A stretch of DNA of 5,113 nucleotides from JBFJVD01 sp041624375 (GTDB taxonomy: Bacteria > Chloroflexota > Anaerolineae > Anaerolineales > E44-bin32), in contig JBFJVD010000216.1 in assembly GCA_041624375.1 (NCBI GenBank), positions 1-5,113 of the forward strand, written 5' to 3'. Numbering within the stretch: position 1 is the stretch's first letter; every line of letters begins with the position of its first letter. Both the position numbers and the translations under genes were made by a program. Of this stretch, positions 1-5,113 are shown piece after piece. The notes beneath the pieces were generated by a model, which saw nothing but the letters and a program-made list of their open reading frames with translations, was not told where the DNA came from and did not search any database.

Positions 1-103
1 ATTTGCGAATCAGGCCGTGGACCTCGTAGCCCTTGCTGAGCAGAAACTCAGCGAGGTACGAGCCGTCCTGCCCGGTGATCCCTGTCATGAGGGCCTTCGG
101 CAT
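1..103 (-). CDS. gmd: GDP-mannose 4,6-dehydratase, N-terminal fragment (runs off left edge)
   Basis: Only the first 34 codons are present; the rest lies beyond position 1. They begin MPKALMTGITGQDGSYL and continue to a GYEVHGLIRK stretch. This is the very characteristic start of GDP-mannose 4,6-dehydratases: a beta strand, the Rossmann NADP-binding glycine pattern (Gly8, Gly11, Gly14 within TGITGQDG), the first helix, and the second strand ending in a basic residue (Arg33) that in this family contacts the NADP 2'-phosphate. Known members are cytoplasmic extended short-chain dehydrogenases that convert GDP-D-mannose to GDP-4-keto-6-deoxy-D-mannose, the branch point to GDP-fucose, GDP-rhamnose and GDP-perosamine. 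The ATG at 103-101 is chosen because it gives the normal family N-terminus and has a GGAGAG site 7 nt upstream; the internal Met6 would cut into the first strand. It follows the polytopic gene upstream by 44 bp on the same strand and is probably co-transcribed. Without the remainder, an intact gene cannot be confirmed. Confidence 0.9.
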   Translation of the reverse strand, partial: MPKALMTGITGQDGSYLAEFLLSKGYEVHGLIRK

Positions 104-147
104 TCAGCAACTCTCCATAGACATGCTGTCAAAATTCAAACGCTGAA
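104..147. other. 44-bp intergenic gap between the polytopic gene and gmd
   Basis: This is the only non-coding gap of any size in the window. It holds the gmd ribosome site and is more AT-rich than its surroundings. The minus strand contains TTGACA (128-123), but no -10 element at usable spacing that would leave room for the ribosome site. No GC-rich stem followed by a T run is present, so there is no intrinsic terminator on either strand. The simplest reading is that gmd is read through from the upstream operon. Confidence 0.5.
111..116 (-). promoter_or_regulatory. Ribosome binding site of gmd
   Basis: On the minus strand GGAGAG (116 to 111) is followed by a 7-nt spacer and the ATG at 103-101. 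Spacing and sequence are normal for a Shine-Dalgarno site. It supports this ATG over the internal ATG five codons later, and shows that gmd can start translation independently of the gene before it. Confidence 0.7.
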
Positions 148-1761
148 TTATACCTCGGTGGTCCGCCCGGTCAATGAAACCGGTGGCTCGCGGCGATTGC
201 GATCCAAGAGCCAGCCTGCGATCAGGTATCCGAGGCTGACGACGACGATCACACCGAGCGTCTCCCAGAGGTCCAGTCTCGGCAGGCGGTAATAACGGCC
301 GGCCTCCCAATGCAGGAAGGCGAGTGTGGCGATTCCGACGACGACGGCGGTCCTCATGAGCCAGGGGCTTCGCTGCTGCCGCGCCCGCATCCAGGCCCAA
401 CCTGCCAGCCCAGCCTGGAGCGCTAGGAAGACCGCCCGATAGCGCGGGTTGTCCCAATCGTCGACCGCGCGGTAAGCGGCCAGGAAGGCCGTCAGCCAGA
501 CAACGGCGCTCAGAAATAGCGGCAAACCGCGCCAGCGACGCGTGCGCAGCGCGGCGAGGGGCGCATACATCAGAAATGGGAGAAGCAGGTACCAGCCCAG
601 CGCTCGCCAGCTCACAATGACTCGGAGCAGCGGCGCCGCATCGGAGTCCATCAGCGCCGATGGAAGGAAAGGCCGCACCAATCCATAGACCGCTGCAAGC
701 GGATGATGGCTCCAGGCAGGCACGAGGGCGAAGATCTTCTGCATCCATCCGGAGGCCTGAACTAGCTTGCGGAGCTCGAAGTCGGCCCCAGTGAAGAACC
801 ACCCCAAAACGACCTTGCGTACGCTCTCCCATGGCAGGAATTCAAGGCGGGACCAGGCAGAGACTGTGAGGAGGAAGGCGAAGGCGGCGAGCGCCAGCAG
901 CGGCACGAAGACCCAGCGGCCGAGCCGACCTTCAGTGCGGCCTTCCCAGATCCATGCGGCGCCAATGATACCCAGCAGCAGAATGCCAAACGGAGGTGAA
1001 ACAAAGATCGTCAGGAGCAGACCGGCCAGCAGGAAACTGAATCCACCGCGCACGGCACCGATCCGCACGCGAGCATAGCCGTAGACCGCCAGCGCGAGTG
1101 CCGTGGCGAGGAAGGGTTCGCGCATTTGGGTCGCGCCAAGCAGCACCGACTCCGGAAAGAGGGCCATGATCCAGGCGGCAAGGGATGCGGCACGCTCACC
1201 GAATACCATGGCTGCGAACGCCCATGCGAAGACGACCCCGGCGGCAGAAACGCTGGCCGTGATGAGGATGAGCATGAGAGGATGGTGCCCTGCAGAGCCA
1301 AAGTAGCGGTAGATGCCCGCGCTCAGAAGCATCAGTCCCCCATACTGATCGCTGGATTTCGGATCCGTGAAGGCAATCCAAAGCGGTGCATCCGAGCGGC
1401 CGCGCGCCCAGGCATCCTGATCGCGCCGGTACGCATCCGGGAAGAGATAACCCTCGTTTTGATGCGGCTGATCGTAGCCAGCGCTAGGCAGCGACCATGT
1501 GAGGCCCACACCGACCAGCAAACGCAGCCCGAAGGCCAGGAAGAGCGCCCAGCGGAGGTAGGACGGCGGTCGCTCCGGCCCGATGGTCGACCAGGCCGCG
1601 AAGACAATGGCACCGGCTAAAGCCCCTAACAGCGCAAAAGCCGTCCATGACCTGGAGGCCGCGCCGCGCGGATCGATCAGAGCTAGCAGCAGGCCGATGA
1701 GTGCGCCTGCCAACAGCCAGGGCCACACTCGGCGCGCCAGCCTGAGGGCTTTCTCCCGCAT
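148..1761 (-). CDS. Polytopic membrane protein, GT-C-like glycosyltransferase or candidate polysaccharide polymerase
   Basis: A 537-residue integral membrane protein with about 12-13 hydrophobic segments, for example near residues 14-30, 42-60, 70-90, 160-187, 190-210, 240-272, 284-300, 388-405, 412-430, 443-458, 470-485 and 500-518. I cannot place it firmly in a named family. GT-C-like traits are a long acidic loop after the third membrane segment (FPDAYRRDQDAW, 107-118, then SSDQYGG, 136-142), a FPES...MREPF stretch (202-217) inside the membrane region, and a late loop DDWDNPRYR (434-442) followed by a membrane helix, as in many GT39/PMT-like proteins. A role on the outer face of the membrane with a polyprenyl-linked sugar is inferred; a Wzy-like polymerase role is possible because no other candidate polymerase is visible. 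The C-terminus (about 519-537) is a short basic, hydrophilic tail. The ATG at 1761-1759 overlaps the previous stop by one base (TGATG). An in-frame TTG just before it lies only 1 nt from the ribosome site and is rejected. The TAA stop is at 150-148. Confidence 0.8.
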   Translation of the reverse strand: MREKALRLARRVWPWLLAGALIGLLLALIDPRGAASRSWTAFALLGALAGAIVFAAWSTIGPERPPSYLRWALFLAFGLRLLVGVGLTWSLPSAGYDQPHQNEGYLFPDAYRRDQDAWARGRSDAPLWIAFTDPKSSDQYGGLMLLSAGIYRYFGSAGHHPLMLILITASVSAAGVVFAWAFAAMVFGERAASLAAWIMALFPESVLLGATQMREPFLATALALAVYGYARVRIGAVRGGFSFLLAGLLLTIFVSPPFGILLLGIIGAAWIWEGRTEGRLGRWVFVPLLALAAFAFLLTVSAWSRLEFLPWESVRKVVLGWFFTGADFELRKLVQASGWMQKIFALVPAWSHHPLAAVYGLVRPFLPSALMDSDAAPLLRVIVSWRALGWYLLLPFLMYAPLAALRTRRWRGLPLFLSAVVWLTAFLAAYRAVDDWDNPRYRAVFLALQAGLAGWAWMRARQQRSPWLMRTAVVVGIATLAFLHWEAGRYYRLPRLDLWETLGVIVVVSLGYLIAGWLLDRNRREPPVSLTGRTTEV

Positions 1762-3107
1762 CAAGCTCCTCTGCGATCCCCCATTCGCCGCCAGAACAAG
1801 TGGATCAATACGAAGATGACGAGCATCTGCAAGGGTACCAGAAATCGGGGGTTATCTCCATGATCGGCCAGCGTCTGTACAACTGACGTCAACAGAACCA
1901 GTCCCCCGGCGAAGAGCGCCAGCCGATCGACCATCCAGCGGCGGCGCAGCGCCGAAAGAAGGAGCAGACCCGCTGCGAGCAGCAGGAACAATCCGTTGGC
2001 GGCAATGGAGAGCCCCCGCCCGACCCAACGCAGTGCGTTGAAGGCCGCGCTTACGGTCTGGGAGGAAAAGGAGTCTGGATCCCAGTAGACCGGCGCCTTC
2101 CAGAATCCGATCCAACCGTCGAGCACGTTGCGGGCATACCGCCCGGGATGATCCCGGATCAGCTGAAGCGAGAGACGCTGCAGCTTCCTTGAGAGATCAT
2201 AGAACGATAAACCCGACACGCGGCTCATCTCCGGGATAGCGTCCCAAATGGCGTTGGCTTGCGTGCCGCGGGCAGCGATTTGGGCATCCCGATACTTCAG
2301 GTACGTGTCGCGGAGCGCGGCCTCCTCGTCCGGAAGGAACTCAAAATAGCCACCCGTGTGCTGAACGAGATGGTAGCCACCCATCACGGTCGGAGCCAGG
2401 AACTGAAAACGGTTCTGCATATAGCCCAGCCAGCCGCCTAGAATAAGAAGAGGTCCGACCGAAACGGCAAACGCATGGGTCCAGCGTGAACGAAGGGACC
2501 ATCTCGTGTTCAGCAGCAGGTAGAGCAGCAACCAAATGGGCAAGAAGTAGAAGAGGGGGCGCACCATCCCGGCCAGGCTGGCAGCGACGCCCACGGCCAG
2601 AGCCAGGAGATGTGAGGAGGTAGAGCTGGGCCTCGAGTCCAACAGCATCCATCCGCCGACAGTCAGGAGCACAAAGAACGCCGTCAGGGTCTCCGTGAGG
2701 ATGGCGGCCTCCCAGAGGAACTGCCCTGGGATCACGTTATAGAGCGCCCCCAGCAGTGCACCACCCACCGGATTTCCGGTGGAGACCACCCCCATCCAGT
2801 AGAGAAGGAGCGTGATCAACCACCCGAGCAGCAACTGGATCGCCCAAACACGCGTAAGGTCCAGGCCGTTCAGCGCCAAGAACAAGGGGTAGCCTGGAAC
2901 CCGCGTGCCGTCGTAACCGTCCAGCGAACCGGCGGCGAGTCCTTCAGCCAGCCGGAGGTAGGAAGGCGTGTCCCCGAAACTGATGGGGCTGTACGCTTGC
3001 CAGAGCCAGAGGCGTAGAAGCGCCGCCAGCGCGGCAAGCAGGATCAACCAGAGCCAGAACCGGGGCAGGCGATGCACGCTGTCGGCCCGGGCCCAACGCG
3101 AGTTCAC
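1761..3107 (-). CDS. GT-C / PMT-like membrane glycosyltransferase
   Basis: A 448-residue integral membrane protein with about 9-11 hydrophobic segments, a positively charged N-terminus (residues 1-16) and a first membrane helix at about 17-37. The loop after that helix carries FGDTPSYLRLAEGL (44-57), with Asp46 in the place of the catalytic acidic residue of GT-C enzymes, then RVPGYPLFLAL (69-79), a pattern common in the PMT_2/GT39-like superfamily. Further family-like marks are LWEAAILTETL (131-141), an RP pair at 183-184, a large soluble stretch at about 230-350 with an IRDHPGRY segment (317-324), and DHGDNPRFLVP (415-425) before the last helix. Known relatives use polyprenyl-phosphate sugars on the outer face of the membrane; donor and acceptor cannot be read here. 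The start is GTG at 3107-3105, overlapping the upstream stop by 4 nt (GTGA), with GGAGGGG 8 nt before it. The TGA stop is at 1763-1761. The function class is likely; exact specificity is unknown. Confidence 0.82.
   Translation of the reverse strand: MNSRWARADSVHRLPRFWLWLILLAALAALLRLWLWQAYSPISFGDTPSYLRLAEGLAAGSLDGYDGTRVPGYPLFLALNGLDLTRVWAIQLLLGWLITLLLYWMGVVSTGNPVGGALLGALYNVIPGQFLWEAAILTETLTAFFVLLTVGGWMLLDSRPSSTSSHLLALAVGVAASLAGMVRPLFYFLPIWLLLYLLLNTRWSLRSRWTHAFAVSVGPLLILGGWLGYMQNRFQFLAPTVMGGYHLVQHTGGYFEFLPDEEAALRDTYLKYRDAQIAARGTQANAIWDAIPEMSRVSGLSFYDLSRKLQRLSLQLIRDHPGRYARNVLDGWIGFWKAPVYWDPDSFSSQTVSAAFNALRWVGRGLSIAANGLFLLLAAGLLLLSALRRRWMVDRLALFAGGLVLLTSVVQTLADHGDNPRFLVPLQMLVIFVLIHLFWRRMGDRRGA
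1766..1770 (-). promoter_or_regulatory. Ribosome binding site deciding the start of the 148-1761 gene
   Basis: On the minus strand AGGAG (1770 to 1766, within AGAGGAG) lies inside the last codons of the preceding gene. It is 4 nt from the ATG at 1761-1759 but only 1 nt from the in-frame TTG at 1764-1762. A 1-nt spacer is too short to work, so ATG is the likely start. The 4-nt spacer is still on the short side, and together with the TGATG stop/start overlap this suggests coupled translation. Confidence 0.6.
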
Positions 3108-4234
3108 GGCGCCAACCCCTCCAGCGCCCGTTTTGCTCTGGCGCGCCAGTCAAAAGCGGCTGCATCCCTTCGCGCCCTTTCAGAGAGCTCAGCCCGGAGC
3201 TGCACATTCCGCTGGACACGCAGAAGGGCCGCCTCCCAGCTATCCAGATCACCCGGCGGCAGCAGAATCGCATTCTGATCGGAGAGGATCTCCCGAAAGA
3301 CTGGCAGATCGCTCGAGAGAATCGGCCGTCCGGCCGCCAGGTACTCGAAGGCCTTCATCGGGTTTGCATAAGCCGGGGAACCGCTGCCGCCGCTGATCGC
3401 GATCGACTCGCCGTAGGGCATCAGAAGGACGTCGCAAGCCGCGTGGAAGCCCGGAAGTTCAGCGTTGGGCAGGAATCCAACCAGGCGGACATTCCTTGCA
3501 CCGGCGTGATCCAGCCGCTGCCGCCAAGCCCCAATGGCTTCCGGCTCGCCGCCGGCCCATGCGAATTGCACCTGCGGCTGCCGCAGTGCAAGCTCCATCA
3601 TCAGGCTCGCCCCCCTTCCCTGATACAGATGGCCGCTGTAGCCGGCGGTGAACCCTTCCTCCAGCCCAAGGGCTCGACGCGCTATTGGAGGATCTGGTAG
3701 ATCTGCATACCGGTCGAGCTCAACTCCATTGGGCGCCCACTGCCCAAATGGTGGATCAAACCTTGGCCCGTATTCAGCTTCGAGCGCCTGGCGCAGGGCA
3801 TGCGTCGTGTACAGCGCGCGCCGCGCCCCGCGGCCGTTGAGAAAGGTCCGGAACAGCAGCGGACCAAATCGTCCTTGGGGCCGGTCGTGAAGCTCAAGCA
3901 GAGTCCTGCGACCCAGTCGGGAGGCCAAGGCGGCCGCCTGCAGGGTCCAGGTGTAGATCAGGTCTGGCTCCCAGGCGCGGGCAGCCAGGACCGCGTTCAG
4001 ACTGAAATCGTAGCGCCGCAGGGCTTTGAGCGAGCGCTGCCAGTGGATCGTAAACCGATCGCGGAGGCCGTAGTGCGCCGCAAGCGTTTCCCAGGGTGCC
4101 CCGGGTTCCAGGCCCGGGATCCATAGCTGAACGTCATTCCCGATCCCCGCCAAGGCGCCGCAGGCCTTCATCAGCTGGATGGAATTCGCCGTCCGCGACG
4201 GGACCTCAGAGGTTGCGATGCATGCAATACGCAT
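3104..4234 (-). CDS. Glycosyltransferase family 4 (GT-B fold)
   Basis: A complete 376-residue protein of normal length for GT4 enzymes, with no signal peptide or membrane segment, so it is cytoplasmic or membrane-associated. The N-terminal Rossmann half begins MRIACIATSEVPSRTANSIQ and continues LMKAC, a start I associate with GT4 proteins of polysaccharide clusters (acceptor side). The linker region has APNGVELDRY (167-176). The donor half shows GYSGHLYQGRG (198-208), FAWAGG (224-229), VRLVGFLPNAELPGFHAACDV (249-269) and the nucleotide-sugar motif NPMKAFEYLAAGRP (291-304) followed by SDLPVFREIL (308-317). Glu297 fits the second glutamate of the EX7E motif; the first is replaced by Tyr289, which is common in this subgroup and need not mean loss of activity. 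The enzyme should transfer a sugar from a nucleotide donor to a lipid-linked oligosaccharide with retention of configuration; the sugar is not predictable. The ATG at 4234-4232 lies 6 nt after the flippase stop, with only a weak ribosome site, so coupling is likely. Confidence 0.93.
   Translation of the reverse strand: MRIACIATSEVPSRTANSIQLMKACGALAGIGNDVQLWIPGLEPGAPWETLAAHYGLRDRFTIHWQRSLKALRRYDFSLNAVLAARAWEPDLIYTWTLQAAALASRLGRRTLLELHDRPQGRFGPLLFRTFLNGRGARRALYTTHALRQALEAEYGPRFDPPFGQWAPNGVELDRYADLPDPPIARRALGLEEGFTAGYSGHLYQGRGASLMMELALRQPQVQFAWAGGEPEAIGAWRQRLDHAGARNVRLVGFLPNAELPGFHAACDVLLMPYGESIAISGGSGSPAYANPMKAFEYLAAGRPILSSDLPVFREILSDQNAILLPPGDLDSWEAALLRVQRNVQLRAELSERARRDAAAFDWRARAKRALEGLAP
3116..3122 (-). 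promoter_or_regulatory. Ribosome binding site for the GTG start at 3107
   Basis: GGAGGGG on the minus strand (3122 to 3116) lies within the last codons of the GT4 gene, 8 nt before the GTG at 3107-3105. This strong, well-spaced site is the reason for accepting a GTG start. That start also produces the 4-nt GTGA overlap typical of coupled genes. Confidence 0.72.
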
Positions 4235-4240
4235 GGTGAG

Positions 4241-5113
4241 TCAGCCGCCGGAAACAACCGGCAGGGCTTCAGACCGGCGTAGCTCGCGCCGGGTGCGCCA
4301 GACCAATGCGAGCGCGGTCCCAAGGAAGAACGCGCTGAGCAAAAATGCCATCCCGTGCGCACCGTAGCGCGGCACGAACAGGAAGATGCCCAGGATCTTG
4401 AGCAGGGCCGCGACCAGGTAGACCCGGGTCGGTACGTCCGGCAATCCCAGCGGCAGGAGCACATTCCGATTCCAGTAGAAGATGTTGATGACGGTCACAC
4501 CGACAAGCAGGATTAGCAGAGCGGTATAGGCGGTCGGCAAGAATTCCGATCCCCACAGGCCGACGATCCATGGCCCCAGCACAACAAGTACGACGGCCGC
4601 CGGTAGCGAAAAGCCCGCCGCCAGCAGACTCCCGCTGCGAAGCAAATAGCGGACGTTATCCCAGGCCTTGCGGCCGACTTCGCGCGCCACCTCACGGTAA
4701 GTGGCATTGATCAAGGGCTGGATGGGAATGAAGAGGAAATTTAGGATCGCCAGGGTGACTTTGTAGTAGCCCACCTGGAGTGGGCTGCTGAACGCGCCCA
4801 ACCAGAGGACCTCGCTATCACGTGTCACGAGGGTCAGCGAGCCGGTCAGGTTGGTGCTGATCGCAAAACGAGCCATCCCTCGCCATCGCCCCTCAAGCAA
4901 TCCCAACGGCGTTCGCCACCAGCCACGTCCCCATTCCTGACCCGCAACCCAGAGCGACGCAATCGAAACGGAAATCGCCCATACGACCTTTCCGACCAAG
5001 TAGGCGGAGACGATGGAGAGAAGTCCGCCGCCGGTAGCGAAGGCGCCGGCGATCAACAGCAACGTGAGGGCACTCTGACCGACCGTAAACAGGGCGAGCA
5101 TGCGGTAGCGATC
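4241..5113 (-). CDS. Wzx-like polysaccharide flippase (MOP superfamily), N-terminus cut off
   Basis: The reading frame is open to the window edge: the visible part is 290 codons plus a TGA at 4243-4241, beginning DRYRMLALF. The internal ATG at 5101 is not the true start, because four in-frame codons precede it and the protein begins mid-domain. Full Wzx/PST proteins are usually about 400-500 residues, so roughly 120-180 are missing. About seven or eight hydrophobic segments are visible, near residues 8-24, 30-56, 102-130, 163-187, 195-213, 229-247 and 252-272 of the fragment. Family-like features are the positively charged loop between segments (YREVAREVGRKAWDNVRYLL, 139-158), a GYYKVTLAI segment (115-123), and the C-terminal GLPDVPTRVYLV...VPRYGAHGMAF pattern (223-257) typical of polysaccharide biosynthesis proteins. 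Such proteins move undecaprenyl-diphosphate-linked repeat units from the inner to the outer face of the cytoplasmic membrane. It is the first visible gene of the operon and lies 6 nt ahead of the GT4 gene. MATE- or MurJ-like relatives are less likely given the neighbours. Confidence 0.88.
   Translation of the reverse strand, partial: DRYRMLALFTVGQSALTLLLIAGAFATGGGLLSIVSAYLVGKVVWAISVSIASLWVAGQEWGRGWWRTPLGLLEGRWRGMARFAISTNLTGSLTLVTRDSEVLWLGAFSSPLQVGYYKVTLAILNFLFIPIQPLINATYREVAREVGRKAWDNVRYLLRSGSLLAAGFSLPAAVVLVVLGPWIVGLWGSEFLPTAYTALLILLVGVTVINIFYWNRNVLLPLGLPDVPTRVYLVAALLKILGIFLFVPRYGAHGMAFLLSAFFLGTALALVWRTRRELRRSEALPVVSGG

Noticed and set aside
123..128. TTGACA on the minus strand as a -35 element for gmd
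   Set aside because: A -10 element 16-18 nt downstream would fall on the sequence between the ribosome site and the start codon (TGCTGA), which is not TATAAT-like and would leave no room for a leader.
102..148. A 7-bp inverted repeat (ATTCAGC at 102-108, GCTGAAT at 142-148) flanking the intergenic gap
   Set aside because: The arms are short, one overlaps the gmd start codon and the other the upstream stop codon, and the 33-nt loop has no further pairing. This is likely chance; it is not a terminator because no T run follows.
104..832. A 242-codon open frame on the minus strand inside the polytopic gene
   Set aside because: It lies in another frame of the 148-1761 gene, is rich in Arg, Ala, Gly, Ser and Pro as expected of a GC-rich shadow frame, has no domain pattern, and would run into the gmd ribosome site.
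1126..1620. A 164-codon open frame on the plus strand
   Set aside because: It is antisense to the 148-1761 gene, with low-complexity Arg/Gly/Pro-rich composition and no recognisable motif. The opposite strand encodes a coherent membrane protein.
1762..1764. TTG as the start codon of the 148-1761 gene
   Set aside because: It is only 1 nt from the AGGAG site, whereas the adjacent ATG has a usable, though short, 4-nt spacer and forms a standard TGATG overlap.
2968..3396. A 142-codon open frame on the plus strand across the junction of two genes
   Set aside because: It is antisense to both the GT4 and the GT-C-like genes, with Arg/Ser/Pro-rich shadow composition. It does not match any known family to my eye.

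Overview
The window is a compact, one-directional piece of a surface-polysaccharide (O-antigen, capsule or exopolysaccharide type) gene cluster. All five genes lie on the minus strand, so transcription runs from position 5113 towards 1. The DNA is GC-rich (roughly 60 % by eye), with GTG as well as ATG starts, Shine-Dalgarno-type ribosome sites and tight gene packing, so it is bacterial. The style would suit Chloroflexota or a similar high-GC environmental lineage, but nothing here fixes the taxon, and that suggestion is only an impression.

Layout in transcription order: (1) 5113-4241, the C-terminal two thirds of a Wzx-like lipid-linked oligosaccharide flippase, whose N-terminus is cut off by the window edge; (2) 4234-3104, a complete family GT4 (GT-B fold) glycosyltransferase; (3) 3107-1761, a complete multi-pass membrane protein of the GT-C / PMT-like type; (4) 1761-148, a second, less classifiable multi-pass membrane protein, either GT-C-like or a possible polymerase; (5) 103-1, the first 34 codons of a GDP-mannose 4,6-dehydratase (gmd), which runs off the left edge.

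Spacing between the first four genes is 6 nt, a 4-nt overlap (GTGA) and a 1-nt overlap (TGATG). This indicates one operon with translational coupling. A 44-bp gap separates the fourth gene from gmd, which has its own good ribosome binding site. I see no promoter or terminator I would defend.

Working model (inference): Gmd makes GDP-4-keto-6-deoxymannose, the precursor of GDP-fucose, GDP-rhamnose or GDP-perosamine sugars. The GT4 enzyme adds a sugar to the lipid-linked repeat unit on the cytoplasmic face, and the flippase carries that unit across the membrane. The two polytopic proteins act on polyprenyl-linked substrates at the outer face, as glycosyltransferases or, for one of them, possibly as the Wzy-type polymerase. 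The region looks like ordinary accessory polysaccharide DNA. The membrane-protein pair is the least understood part and the best place for a second look.
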